This document shows positions 10,931 to 22,080 of a stretch of DNA of 64,000 nt, piece by piece (within the stretch, counting starts at the first letter, position 1; every line of letters begins with the position of its first letter). Position numbers and translations under genes: made by a program. The stretch is from the NCBI RefSeq assembly GCF_033958435.1, contig NC_134161.1, positions 15,376,001-15,440,000 of the forward strand. The letters run 5' to 3'. This stretch comes from Carettochelys insculpta (Eukaryota > Chordata > Testudines > Carettochelyidae). Under the pieces are notes generated by a model, which worked only from the letters and a program-made list of their open reading frames with translations, was not told the DNA's origin and searched no databases.

Positions 10931-10996
10931 GCTGAACTAGCTCAGCTGGGAGAGCATTAGACTAAAGGTCTCTGGCTCAATTCCTGAGCTTTTGCA
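10931..10996 (+). pseudogene. tRNA-Phe-like pseudogene lacking the anticodon loop
   Basis: The sequence follows a eukaryotic tRNA-Phe(GAA) gene closely. The 5' acceptor and D arm read GCTGAACTAGCTCAGC then TGGGAGAGCATTAGACT, and the T arm reads CTGGCTCAATTCCTGAG. Compared with the expected gene, about 8 bp is missing between TTAGACT and AAAGGTC, exactly where the GAA anticodon should lie. The acceptor 3' strand (GCTTTTGCA) is also diverged. It is about 66 nt rather than 73. It cannot encode a functional tRNA. It may be a tRNA pseudogene or the head of a tRNA-Phe-derived SINE, although no SINE body follows; CR1 sequence begins about 25 bp downstream. Confidence 0.72.
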
Positions 10997-11020
10997 GAAG
11001 CATTTCTGCCTGAGGCAGAG

Positions 11021-11556
11021 CAGTTTCACGCAGCCACATCTGGAGTATTGAGTCCAGTTCTGCTCCCTGCCTCCCATTAAAGAAAAGATGTGGCTGCATT
11101 GGAGCAGATCCAGCAGAGGGCAATCAAAATGATTAGGAGTCTGGAACACATGATCTACAAGGAGAGGCTGAGGGATTTGGGTTTATTTAGTTTGTAGAAG
11201 ATACAAGTGAGAGGCAGTTTGATAGCAGCCTTCACCTTCCTGAAGGTGGGGCTCTAGAGACGACGGAGAGAGGCTGTTCTCAGTAGTGAGGGATGGCAGA
11301 ACAAGGAACAATGGTCTCAAGTTACAGTGGGGGCGGTCTAGGTTGGATATTAGGAAAAACTATTTCACCAGGAGGGTGGTCAAGCATTGGAATGCGCTGC
11401 CTAGAGAGGTAGTGGCATCTCCATCCCTAGAGGTTAAGACCCTTTTTGACAAAGCCCTGGCTGGGATGATTTAGTTGGGGTTGGTTCTGCTTTGGGCAGG
11501 GGCTGGACTCAATGACCTCCCAAGGTCCCTTCGAGCCCTAGGATTCCATGATTCCG
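11021..11556 (+). mobile_element. CR1 LINE, 3' fragment
   Basis: This copy begins in the RT thumb region with the DNA for a PHLEY-like motif (CAGCCACATCTGGAGTATTG). It runs through GAGAGGCTGAGGGATTTGGG and GGAAAAACTATTTCACCAGG, then the C-terminal LPREVV segment, and finishes with the CR1 3' end GGACTCAATGACCTCC and GGATTCCATGATTCC. Frames are interrupted; the longest piece is 11286-11474. The pair of CR1 copies at 566-1875 and here are separate insertions. Confidence 0.93.
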
Positions 11557-13935
11557 TGAGTGTGGTTGGCCTCTGTGATTGGTTCACAGAGCTCTCCCTC
11601 TTTTGAGTGGTGTGTTTGACGTAAGGAGCAGACCCCAGTTGACATGGAATGGGTCAGTGGAGGAGGCAAATGGTAATTCTGAAATGGTTTTGGAGTTGGG
11701 CTTCCATTTGGGTGGGCACCCAGAAGCTGGGCTGCTTCACCAAACCATCACCCTTGCCCAGACCTCTGGAGCCTGCAGTGCTGGGCACTGTGCTGTATGA
11801 GAACACGATTCTTCAGGAGACACCTGGGTGTTCCAGAAGTCTAACAGGAAAGCAGCCTTATTAGGGCTCCTTTGGGTTGGTATCTGCTGGAAAGACCTAG
11901 ACTTCAGCAGTGTTCAGTGCAGGTTGCAGTCCAGAAGCAAGCAACAGAGTGGTGGTTATTTTCAGCTCTGTTTTGTGTCATCTTTATTTGAACAGCTGCT
12001 AATTTGCCTCTGTGTGAAACAAGAGCAGATGGAGGAACACAGACCATGGGACTGCTTAGAATTTCCTCTTTCTTGCTGGCAAACCTGACTGTAAGAACAT
12101 TGTGGGGAACTGATGGAGAGGGGAAATTCAAAGGACACTTGCTCTTTTTGCAGACCCAATCTAGCTCCCTTTGTAGCCTTTCCATGGACTTTAGTGGAAG
12201 TTATGGAATGGGATCAGAAAACAGAGGAATGGCAGATGCAGCCTATGAAAGGCCAAGTTAAGTCTTCCTCTGGAGTCGATCCAAGCTGGAAGAAGGAGAG
12301 AGGGATTCTGGCCAGTCGAGTTCTTTTAGCCAGCAAGAAACAGAGGAAGAGTAATGCCCTGTTCCTCCCAAGCCCTGTAACATGGTCAGTGGTGTGCCAC
12401 CAGCATGTGAATGAAAGGCAGACTCCTCTCTCTGAAGCACTTTCTGTGGTTTGAAGATGGATGTTCCTCTTAAGATGGGCAAAGTGAGCCATCTTCACCC
12501 AGCATGGAGAGAAGAAATGGTGAAGAATTGCCAGCACAGCGGCAGATTCTGCTGGGCAACTGTCATCCCTTCTGCCTTGTAACTTGCTGCAAAGGCTGTT
12601 AAGAGAGCTCTTTCTTGTCGAGCTGTAATCCAGATGGAGCAAGGCTGGGATGTCAGCCCAGCAAGAGCTTAGTGATTTTACAGCTCTAAAGAAGGGCTGG
12701 GGAGGAAGACTCCCATGTCCACAGCCCTGACACAAAATAAGCCCTTTGTGCGGTTAATACACGTGGCTGTTGGAGTCTGTTCTCCCTGCCACAGTCTTCC
12801 TGTCCCCATGGAGTTGTGTGCATCTCTACCTGCTCACAGTGTCTCTGTGTCAAAACATGTAAGCTAAGCAAAGCCTGGTTAGCAGGTGGATAGGAGACAC
12901 TCAGCCCCACCCTCTCTCCCCATGGCTCACATCTAAATGCACTGTGAGAAGCAGTGACAAGAGCAGGGAGACTTTGGGCCCTAAATGAGTCTCCTGGTGC
13001 GGTGTTAATGGACACGGGGTTCCTGGAGGGATGGTCTTTCCCAAGTGACACAGTCATGATCACAAGCACTCATTAAATATCTCATCTGATTAGAGGGGAC
13101 AGGGTGGCCCCCTAGCCAAGTACACCTAATTTTTCCTGGCAGTTTCAGTATCATTGTGCACTTCCAGGGCTGGGACTGTCTCTGGGATATGTATGTGCAG
13201 TGTCGAGAACAGTGGGAGCCTAGTCAGTGACTGGGACCTGAATTAGTAGTGTTGCTGTGAACTGTTCTATCTCAGAGGTGGCTGCATTTCTGTGCTGGGT
13301 GACGTCATTGGGATACGTAAAATGGAAGGACAGAGCCAGTCATTCATGCTGCAGAAATGGGTAGCCTATTAATACCCAAGAGGTTATTTTCCACCAGTAA
13401 ATAACCTGATTTAGTAAAGTGAAGAAAAAGTCCCAAATGCTCTTACCTGTAGTTTCTATCCACCTGCAGTTTTCCACTTATGAATGGCACTTCATCTCCC
13501 TCATGTTCCCTATCTATGGGGCCCCAGCCATGTGGATGGGACTTTTCAGGCTTCTTAAAAATGCTTGGACTTTTGGATAGATATTTTATCCTGTTCATTC
13601 CATGTCACCTATCTCTGCTTTCCTGAAGCCTTCAACCTTGGATGCTATTCGGTAACGAGTTCTTGTAAAGGTACCATTCCCTTCCTGCAGCACATGGCAT
13701 ACTTGTTCCTTGGGAAGATTTGTGCAAATTAAGAAACTCTGCAGTGGCATTGAAGGGAGCATTCAAATATCATGAATTTCCCAGATCCAAGTACTCAGTT
13801 GCAAATCCAGTACTGCAGTGCAGATATGCAGAAGGTATGAGCCAAATTCTCAGCTGGTATAAATGTTCAACATGTTATTGACTGCAAATGGCCTATTTAC
13901 GCTGGCAAAAAGGATGGTCCACAGAGCCCAGTTTG
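11557..13935. other. no gene recognised
   Basis: Several open frames up to 173 codons overlap on opposite strands around 11.6-13.0 kb. None has a domain I recognise, so I do not call a gene. No classifiable transposon is seen. Confidence 0.4.
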
Positions 13936-13965
13936 GTGTGTGTGTATATATGTATACATATGCAT
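13936..13965. repeat. 30-bp alternating purine-pyrimidine tract
   Basis: The run starts with TG repeats, passes into TATATATG and ends with ACATATGCAT. Every step alternates purine and pyrimidine. Its TA-rich half makes it more likely to melt or extrude than to form Z-DNA. Confidence 0.85.
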
Positions 13966-13989
13966 CTACCTCTTGCAGCAAAGGGTTAA

Positions 13990-14310
13990 AAAGCAAGGAG
14001 GGGGAAATTTCCTATCTGATTTAAATTAAAATAAATCCAGAACCGAGAAGGCCTTTTGTAAGGTCTGGTGAGTTAATGGATTCATAATGACTTTTAAAGC
14101 TTCACTCGGGTAAGAAATACTGTTCATTTCATAATTGCATATAAATACACTCTCTCACAATCCAGGACAGCATAGCAAAAGGAAATCTACTGGCTTAATT
14201 ATAAATCTTTTTATTATCTAGAGCGTTGCTGGAATTTTTTATTTTAAAAGCTCCATATTTTTATTTAAGAGGAAAAGGGAGTCTTGGCATTAAATAAGTT
14301 ATGAGGAATT
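13990..14310. promoter_or_regulatory. candidate conserved non-coding element (AT-rich, homeobox-like motifs)
   Basis: This is a repeat-free AT-rich block with many TAAT/ATTA cores, including CTTAATTATAAATC, CATAATTGCATATAAAT and a TTTTTATTTTAAAAG run. It looks unlike the decayed repeats around it and resembles vertebrate developmental enhancers in composition only. Function is inferred; alignment to other amniotes would decide. Confidence 0.3.
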
Positions 14311-14533
14311 GGACAGCAGGCAAAACATCTTTAGGGGCTCAGGACTTGAGATATAAGAACTTGGCTGTCCAGATTTCATGAGCTCATCTGTCTGTTTAGA
14401 TCGCTGTATGATTCCTGAGTTTGTGTGTTTGAACTAACAGAGAAGATCAAAATGAACCACACTGTGTCCTCTCAAAAGGAGAAATTTGGCATGTTTTTGA
14501 CCTATTGTGGCCCAGGATTGTTGGACAGGTTCA

Positions 14534-14690
14534 TCACAGAATCCTAGGGCTGGAAGGTACTTCAGAATGTCATCAAGTCCAAACCCCTGCCCAAAGCGGG
14601 AGCAACCCCAACTAAGTCATCCCAGCTATGGCTTTGTCAAGCCAGATTTATAAACTCTAGGGATGGAGATTCCACTACCTAAGCAAAAGC
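14534..14690 (-). mobile_element. CR1 LINE, 3' end fragment
   Basis: The segment reads ATCACAGAATCCTAGGGC, then CATCAAGTCCAAACCCC, then CCCAAAGCGGGAGCAACC and GGATGGAGATTCCAC. This is the reverse complement of a CR1 3' end of the same type as 11.4-11.55 kb. Confidence 0.9.
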
Positions 14691-14715
14691 TGACTTGAAG
14701 TTTGAATTTGTAAGG

Positions 14716-14720
<5 letters not shown>

Positions 14721-14768
<48 letters not shown>

Positions 14769-14769
14769 G
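14721..14769. repeat. compound (TG)12(AG)12 microsatellite
   Basis: Twelve perfect TG units (14721-14744) run directly into about twelve AG units (14745-14768). It lies between two CR1 tails of opposite orientation. The length suggests it is polymorphic. Confidence 0.98.
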
Positions 14770-14804
14770 TTTTATTGCAAATGCTTTGCTCGGCCATTTA
14801 AGTG

Positions 14805-14995
14805 CCTCCAAGACTCAGTGGTGGATTCTCCATCACTGACCATTTTTCAGTCAAGGCTGGATGTTTCACTAAAAGAAGTGATCTAGGAATTATTATGGCA
14901 GCAGTTCTCTGGCCTGTGCTATATGGAGGTCAGACTAGATGGTCTGTAAGGAGCAAAATGGTTCCTGCAGGCTTGGTAATCTATCAAAACTTTGC
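14805..14995 (+). mobile_element. CR1 LINE 3' end, older subfamily
   Basis: The order GACTCAGTGGTGGATTCTCC, AAGGCTGGATGTTTCAC, GATCTAGGAATTATTATGGC, then GGAGGTCAGACTAGATGG matches the 3' end of an older CR1 subfamily, distinct from the 'CCCAAAGCAGG' type seen elsewhere in the window. The end is frayed near 14995. Confidence 0.8.
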
Positions 14996-16373
14996 CATTA
15001 ATAATGGAAGGTTAATGGGCAGGGTGAAAAATCATGACCAAATGCACCATGCTGTGTCCATCCCTGGTAGCAAGCCAGTGAGGACTTATTTTCTGCATGC
15101 CCCCTTCTTCTGCCTTTGTATTTCAGACAAGATCTCTGCTTATCCCAGGGATTATCCACAAGCAGCTCACTAGCTGTTCTCTTCACACTCCTACTCAAAG
15201 GGCACTGCACTGAACCTCATTTAGCCGGTGAAGTTTTTGCTACTGTCTGCTCCGGTTCTGTGGCAAGAGGGAGGGCGATTATGGTCCTTAGCGATGTCTT
15301 TGCCAGTAGTCATTAAGAGAGCCACTCCGCTAGTGATGTCATCGGCCGAACTGTGAGGTCAGAGGCTGGCTACGCTCATATCGGCGGTAAAACCGGAAGA
15401 GGTTGGAAACCGAATGTGCCAGCACTAATCCAGCTGTGAGTGAGGAGGTGCGCAGAGGATGAGGATGAGAGATTACAATCCCCGGCCCACAGTAGTGGCC
15501 CATCCATCATGTTCTGGCTCCCCCTTCCCTCAGTGAGTGCATCACCCAATCATTCTTTCCAATAACAAAGAGAAACTAATTAAGCCCTTAAAGGCTGAGC
15601 AGACCATTTGTGCCGGATGGAGATGAACAACGCTAACTTTTTGGTTCTGAGCATGTGGCTTTATTCTTTTCTACAGTTTGCAATTAATGGCACACTGTGA
15701 GCCCTGGGAATGCCAGACATCTGCCTCCTGCTGCCTCTTTTCACAAAACTGTGGGTCAGGGCTGGATATGACAAATCTGGTGCTCACCTGGCTGATTAAT
15801 GCTGGAGCCGAGCCACTATCCGTAGGTATCCTCATAAATCCTCCTGGAAGTGCTCGAAAGCAGAATGATGGCCAGGAAGGGCATGTTCCACCTGCAGGAG
15901 GGGGACACGCAATTCATCTATAACCACAGTCCATTCATAAAACTTTCCTAGACTGTCACATGAGCAGGCTTTTCCTTATGGGCTGCTAAGAGGCAGCTAA
16001 ATGTTGGGCTTTGCCCACAGAGCTGATATAGACATTTGTCTGCTTTCCAGGGAAGTCCAGCACTTCATGAAAGATCAGTGGCCACCAGGTGGGTGAAAAG
16101 TTACAGACATCACTCGCCCAATTCAAAAGGAAATATTTAGTTTTGCAACAGGTGGTTCATTAACTGCCCAGGTGGGGTGGGTGAATTTCCTAGTTTATCT
16201 GGTGCACAATACAACAAAGTCAGCAGAAGTGCAAGCTTTTGCTCTGAACCCTGCTCTGGAAGGACCCTTGGCTCCCCATGGCCCACTTAGTCCTTTGGAG
16301 GGTCTGCTTACCCTGCTGGTTAGCACCCATAGTGGTGATGTGAAATGAGCCGCTAGGAAAACAAATGCAAATA
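14996..16373. other. no gene recognised
   Basis: The stretch includes a modestly CpG-containing patch at 15310-15430 (GATGTCATCGGCCG, CATATCGGCGG), too short and CpG-poor to call an island. No supported exon or repeat. Confidence 0.4.
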
Positions 16374-16699
16374 CAGGTTGAACCTCTGTAATCTGGCACC
16401 CTCAAGACGTGACCAGCGCTGGTCAAAAGAATTTGACAGGCCACAGGAGGTCATATTGTCAAGCAGCATTACCAACACTGCCACTGCTTACGGAGCTCTT
16501 AGAAGATATTTAGAGGTAAATTGCAGCTAAATAATGGTATAGAACACTGAAAGCTGGGATGGGTGGCTGTAAACAAACTTTATGGGACCATTGGAAACTT
16601 GACCACACTCAGGATAAGTGGTCATATAGGTAACTAAAATCATGCCAGATTACGTATGTTGCTTAATGAGAGCATTCCAGATTAGAGAGGTTCAGCCTG
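16374..16699 (+). mobile_element. Tigger/pogo-like non-autonomous DNA transposon, copy 1
   Basis: The ends are inverted: CAGGTTGAACCTCTGTAATC on the left, and CAGATTAGAGAGGTTCAGCC then TG on the right. The element is flanked by TA on both sides (16372-16373 and 16700-16701). A TA target duplication and a CAGGTTGA... terminus are features of Tigger (pogo, Tc1/mariner superfamily) elements. At 326 bp it has no transposase. Two more copies lie at 20602-20929 and 50329-50647 in the same orientation. Confidence 0.82.
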
Positions 16700-16701
16700 T
16701 A

Positions 16702-17397
16702 CCACCTTAAACTGGACAATGTCTTTATACTGGCTGATTTCCTTGCAGCAAAAAGTACCAATAATTCCAACATTTATTGTCTTCACACCAACTGTGCATT
16801 GACACCCCATCACTGGTTGCTTCCCACTGTGGCAGATTAACATAAGGGCAAAAAGGGGCAGTTGCTCCAGGGCCCTCAGGCATGAGAGGTATCGAGGCTC
16901 CATAATTCCATTTTGTGTAAACATTTCGCTTTAATGGAACAAATGAGTCATGCCATTCTTATTTTAAAATTAATTGAAGTGTATTTTTATTATGCATCTT
17001 GAGTAATAACAAGCATGAATAGATTTTAATGCATAACTAATGAAATTACAGTAGTAGTTTAATATATTGGGGGCGGGGGGGTTATGACTGTGTTTTCCCA
17101 GGGCTCCACCTGTTCTTAATCCACCCCTGGATTCCCGTAATTGAACTTTCAGGTCTCTGGCTCTGAAAGGTTGAATCTCTACTGCCTGAACTCAGAGCTG
17201 GGATGCAGAAATAGACATGTACATGGTCCAGTCACAGAGGGAGGCTGAGCTCCACTCTAGCTAAATATGGGTTGCGTGCAGTGTTGGCTGGAGAAATTTC
17301 TGTAGAAACCTAATATACCCAGATATATGATTTTGTCAAAGTGTTAATGTTTTGCAAAGTCTGTTCATTTTGCAGGATTATTTAGGAAGAAAACAGG
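16702..17397. other. no gene recognised
   Basis: AT-rich non-coding sequence with a G-rich run (GGGGGCGGGGGGG) near 17069-17081. No exon or classifiable repeat. Confidence 0.4.
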
Positions 17398-17523
17398 TTA
17401 GGTAAATGTCTATCAGGTTAGATAAATGTCTGGACAGTACTTGGTCCTACCATGGGGGCAGGGGGCTGGACTTGATGACCTCTTGGGGTCCCTCCCAGCC
17501 CTACTATTCTATGATTCTATGAC
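17398..17523 (+). mobile_element. CR1-type 3' tail (SINE or LINE) with short upstream duplication
   Basis: GGGGCTGGACTTGATGACC, CTTGGGGTCCCTCCCAGCCC and the ending ATTCTATGATTCTATGAC are a CR1-type 3' terminus with two tail units. Just upstream, AGGTTAGRTAAATGTCT occurs twice in tandem (17396-17436). There is not enough sequence to say whether this is a SINE tail or a truncated CR1. Confidence 0.75.
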
Positions 17524-18116
17524 AACCTGGGTGGAGGAAGTTCTAACAACATCATAACCTCCACTTGCAACATTTTCAGAATGACCCATTTTTGAATGCT
17601 CAGTTTGAAATGACTTTTTGTTTAGGATTTATTTATTTATTTTAAATCTAATTGTGATTGACCTAATAAGTGAACAACCTAAATAAACTTAATAAACAAT
17701 TACCTAAAACTCATTCTTTTGGGAATTTTCCTTTGAGAAGAATTTTGAGATGTTTGGTTTTTCTTCCCGTTTTTGATGAAGCCAGAGGTGAAAAACCTCA
17801 ACGCTCTTCACAAAACTAGACTTCCATCCTCGGCACAGCTCGAATTACATGTGCAAAATGGAGATCTACTGGTCTCATGGCTGCCAGTCACATGTCCGAA
17901 ATGGGCAACATCTTCCTGGACCTGCACAAGGTATTCTCAGCAGATTCATTTCCTAGATATCTGCTCAATGAATCGAGTCCTAGCTCTCTCCAAATCTTCA
18001 ATAGGCTTCTTTTGGATAGGGCATTCTTGGGGAAGCCTGAGGAATAGGCTTCCTGTATTTTGTGGTACGAGAAAGGAGTTTTTGAAGATGGCTGGCTGAC
18101 GTGAATTGTTCGTTCA
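17524..18116. other. no gene recognised
   Basis: The first half is AT-rich with an ATTTATTTATTTA run near 17629-17641. The frame at 17773-18099 has no known domain. Confidence 0.4.
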
Positions 18117-18549
18117 TAGGTGACCACACTGCGCTATGGCACATACAGGACACCATTCTCTGGGGATCGGGGATCTGTTATCCCATGTCAGCGCTCCTCG
18201 GCCATGGGGGCTGCTGCCCAACAGTGAGCCACTGTGGCTGGGGGCTGTACAGCCTCCCAGCAGGGGAGAACCAGAGAATGCGGCATCCACCCAGGGAACA
18301 GGGCAGCTGTCCCACAGAGGAGCTCCCTGCAAGCGGGGGCTGCTGCCCCGAGGCACAGGCACCAGGGTAACTGTGCAGATACCCTGCAGCAGAACTCCTC
18401 AGCAGCAGGGGCTGTCACCCGCACTGGGTGCTGGAGACCAGAACCCCTCCAACATAAGGGACAGTTTGCTCATTTTGTTAAAAAAAACCTGTGAGACAGC
18501 TTAAATATGGGACTGTCGTAGTAAAAAACGGGACGGATGGTCAGCTTAT
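18117..18549. mobile_element. TGACCA-ended inverted-repeat DNA transposon (candidate)
   Basis: The left edge ATAGGTGACCAC is imperfectly mirrored at the right edge by GGATGGTCAGCTTAT. Just inside the right end lie 'gggactgtc' and 'aaaaaacgggacggatgg', a subterminal pattern I associate with turtle elements whose ends read 'gggtgacca'. The GC-rich middle (18200-18440) generates overlapping spurious frames on both strands. No transposase is present. Confidence 0.5.
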
Positions 18550-19484
18550 TCATTCATCTCTATTGGATTTGTCATTTGAATGCTCCTTAGATGTATTTGG
18601 ATTGTTAATGGTCTGCTAGGATGCAAGAGCCTCTGATAGGTATCTTTTTAGCTGTTATTTCAATTGAAATACATTAAAAATAAGTGAAACTAGGGGAAAA
18701 ATTCTGGAAAGCTTTAATTTCCATTGTACATCTAGATTTTGTCATCTTTAATTTTCCAGCTAGCAGTCCTCGGTAGATTGCTTTTGCTAATGTGTTGTCT
18801 CTAAGACCCAAGTTCCCTCATTCTTATTAAGAGGGGGCAAATTTTGGATAACGAGAAGTGCATCTGTCTCACGCCTGACTTTTGTGAGCTTTGGAAAACG
18901 AGTTAACGCCCACGCTTCCTTTCCACCTCTCGATAGGACTGGGGATCTTGGTGAAATGTACTGAGAGGGGGTTGTGATGTGGTTCTTTGTAGTTTTGGTG
19001 TATTGCGCCTTTAAATGGAAAATGCCCTCCTTGCCCATCCGCTGACGGGGGCAGGGCGAGCGGCCATGATGAAAGCTAGCGCCAGGTGTAGTTACACTGT
19101 GAGTACTGCATCATCTTTCTAAGAACTCCCCAGGCATGGGGCAGGTGGCCGCCATTTTCATCTTGTTTGGTGCAAACTCTTACAGGAGCTGTGCTTCTGT
19201 TTGTTTTCCTGCACCTGAAATAAATCCCTTCAGAATGTCAGCGAAGCATTGAATTTTTTGCCTGCATGAAAGAGAAACATAATTTTCTAAATGCAAAGAC
19301 TGACACTGGGGAGAGAGAGCGCGTGTGCTCAGGCTGTCATGCTAAGCAAGAGTATCTCACTGATTCCTTGTGTCCCTTTGTCTGTAGCCCCCGTTGGCTC
19401 CCGCCTTACAATTGTTGCGAGCGCGTGGGGTCCTGTGCCCCAGAATGCAGCCTGGCAGGCAGAGCAGTGCACTGCTACTCAAGA
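18550..19484. other. no gene recognised
   Basis: There is a small CpG-containing patch near 19040-19085. I see no exon or repeat family. Confidence 0.4.
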
Positions 19485-19650
19485 TAAATTAGTTCTAGTT
19501 TTGCTCTTGGGTGACATTGCACGAGTCACTGCCTCATTCTGTGCCTCAGTTTCCCCATGCGGAAGACTGGGTCGGTGATGCTCTCATTGTAAGCAGTTTT
19601 GAGGTCCATGAAGGAGAAGTGCTCTATACAAGCTTGACATTATTTTGGTT
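19485..19650 (+). mobile_element. MIR-like CORE-SINE
   Basis: The hallmark MIR core TCTGTGCCTCAGTTTCCCC is present at about 19537-19556, preceded by TTGGGTGACATTGCACGAG and followed by AAGTGCTCTATACAAGC. The order matches MIR over about 160 bp. Confidence 0.78.
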
Positions 19651-20601
19651 CAGGAGTTGTATACTGTCTAAAGCAGTGGGGTCCTGAGCTGTGGTTAGAA
19701 TGGCAACCTTAATAGGTTAGATTTCTAGCTGGGATTTCCTGAATGGCCTTTAACTGCTAGAGTTAGTGTAGGAAAGGCATGGGATGGCCGTGTGTATAAA
19801 GTGCAGCAAGCAAGGAGCTGGCAAGCAGCTGAACACTGAGATTTTGCATGGGTGGGTGGGGTAACATTTCTGGAAGAGTCACAATGAGCTTCATTCATGG
19901 GCTTGCTAAGCTTTTCCCAGTTGCCACAGTAACACGTCCAGAGTTCTGTAAGATCTGGAATAAAAACCAAACTCAAAATCCACCCAGTTTGCTGTCTGGA
20001 TAGAGGCTCCAAATGATTAATTGGCCTGTAGGAGCAGGGATGGGTCGGGGGGACAGAAGACGAATGCATTAAATACACAGGGAAGTGGTGAGAATACAAT
20101 CATTGACGCTGAAAGCAAATGGAAGAAATTGACAAATTAATTGCTGCCCCCCTTGCCACCCTCTTCCCCGGGTTATAAGAAGGTGGGGGACGGGGACAGT
20201 GAGCTACACTCTTTCCAATACAATTACAAACAGGGGCTTTGTGGCTTTGGAAGTGTCAGATAGCAGTACTGAAACTGGTGCTGGAACTCCCCTCCTGCCA
20301 AAAATCATCTTTAATGGAAAAAATTGTTTTCTTCGCTGCTAGTGTTTCTTTTTCACTATTTTCTTGTAAAGACGAGAGAAAGGGGAGGTTGAAACTTAGG
20401 TTCTTTTTAAGGCAGCATTTCTGTGGCATGGAGTTGCTTTTAGATAGATGTAAGGAATGATTGGTGAGGGGGAGGGGAGGAAAAAGAAGCAGAAGAAAAA
20501 AGAAGCTGCACAGAATTTTTTGTCCTATCCAGAGGCAATGCATAGAATATTTTGATTTAAAGAAGGCTTTTGTTGCTTCTGATTTGTTACAGTAGTAACT
20601 G
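19651..20601. other. no gene; possible weakly regulatory stretch near 19.95-20.15 kb
   Basis: The segment 19940-20150 contains GATTAATTGGCC, CAATCATTGACG and GACAAATTAATTGC and no repeat, so it may be conserved. The rest shows nothing recognisable. Confidence 0.3.
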
Positions 20602-20929
20602 CAAGTTGAACATCTGTTGTCTGGCACTCTCAGGACTCAACTAGTGCCGAATGAGAGAATTTGCCGGACAATGGGAAGTCAGTATTTTCTAGCAGCATTT
20701 CCAACACTACTACTGCTCACTGGGGGTCTTAGAAAACATTTAGAGGGTAAATTACAGTTAAATAACAGCACAGAACACTGAGAGCCACGATTGGTCACTG
20801 TAAACAAATTTAAGGGGCCATGGAAAACTTGGCTACATCCAGGATAAGTGGTCATCCAGGTAACAAAAATCATGCCGAATTACAGAGTTTACTGGCCAGG
20901 AGAGTTCCGGATTAGAGAGGCTCAACCTG
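20602..20929 (+). mobile_element. Tigger/pogo-like non-autonomous DNA transposon, copy 2
   Basis: The left end CAAGTTGAACATCTGTTG and right end GATTAGAGAGGCTCAACC then TG are inverted repeats. TA follows the right end at 20930-20931; on the left it has decayed to TG. Internal sequence (CTCAGGACTCAACTAGTGCC, CCAGGATAAGTGGTCATCC) matches copy 1 at 16374-16699 throughout, at nearly identical length (328 versus 326 bp). Confidence 0.82.
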
Positions 20930-20931
20930 TA

Positions 20932-21769
20932 GAGGCCCCAAAACAAAATCAGAGACCCCTGGTGCTAAGTGCAATATAGGCTTCTGTCATAGACATACTT
21001 CCTGCGCCAAGAGATCGGCAAGGAAGTATAGAGCAAATGACTTCTCTTAGATCCTACAGCAGGACTGAGAACAGATCCCAGAAGACCAGGCTTCCATTCC
21101 ATTCCATTGCCATGCCCCATAGAAAATAGGCCCTGCTGCCTTGTCTCTTCTGGGGTAGGATGGTGATATTCTGCTTCTCATGCTCCAGCAGTTCTGGGTG
21201 TCACAATATTTTCAAGGGATTCTGCATAGGGTTGAATCCTGTAAGTGAAATTGAGCAACCTGGAGTCTCACCAGTGCTAGAACTAGTCATGAGTCACAAA
21301 TCACCAGAATTGCTGATTCATTGAACCCGCAATGTTCCGAAGCAGTAGCTTTCGACAAGTCTCCTAACTGGACAGACTTGGGGAAATAAAAGTTTCAGAA
21401 ATGTTGAACTGTCCAATTTTCCCATGTTAAAACTGGATTTTTTTTTTAGTGGAAATGACTTTTTTTCCCTGAAATATAGTAAAAGTAGACTTTGAAAATA
21501 AGCAATAAAGGTTGAAATAAAAACTTAACTCTTCATGGTTACCAAATGAAGGAGGTTCCCCCTTCCCCTTTATTTCAATTTGTGAACATTTTGAAGCTTT
21601 TTAACTTTTTTGTCCTGATTCAGGATGTGAAAAGCTTTTGAAGTTTTGACAACTCTCATGGGACAGTTCTACTCCACACTGGATCAAGCTGGTCCTCCCT
21701 CACCCTTAGTCGCTGTTGACTGATTCTCCCTTCACCTGCAGCCTGGTGGTTGTGGTGCAGAGGAAGCTA
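20932..21769. other. no gene recognised
   Basis: AT-rich non-coding sequence without a recognisable repeat or exon. Confidence 0.4.
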
Positions 21770-22080
21770 ATTTAATTTCATTGTTATTAAAAACTGCACA
21801 TGTGGAAACTTAATTTATGTCACAGTATAGGAGACTGGTACATGCACAAGCTGTCAGTTCTGCCCGGTAATCAATCAATACCAAATTAACAGGAAGCGTG
21901 ATTTGTTAGTTTTCTGTCAGAATGATTACAAATGTTGAGACGCAACAACCAAAGTTTTAAGAGTTAACGATTAGCACCTGCGTTCGAACTTTCTGGTTGA
22001 AAAGCAATTGCTTGAGAAGTGTGTTGAAATGTCAGCTTTGCCCATTTAAAATAATTAAAATTGAAAATACTTTCAGCCCA
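21770..22080. promoter_or_regulatory. candidate conserved non-coding element
   Basis: A repeat-free AT-rich block dense in homeodomain-type and SOX-like cores: GCTAATTTAATTTCATTG, AACTTAATTTATG, GGTAATCAATCAATACC, ACCAAATTAACAGG and AAATAATTAAAATTG. It also contains single-copy CpGs (GAGACGCAAC, TGCGTTCGAAC), which are unusual in decayed DNA. Regulatory function is inferred. Confidence 0.35.

Noticed and set aside
10931..10996. Functional tRNA-Phe gene
   Set aside because: The anticodon region is missing and the acceptor stem is mismatched, so it is called a pseudogene.
12214..12735. 173-codon minus-strand frame
   Set aside because: No domain and several overlapping frames on both strands; no splice structure that I can support.
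19040..19085. CpG island promoter
   Set aside because: The CpG-containing patch is only a few tens of bases long and has no sustained CpG density or associated exon.
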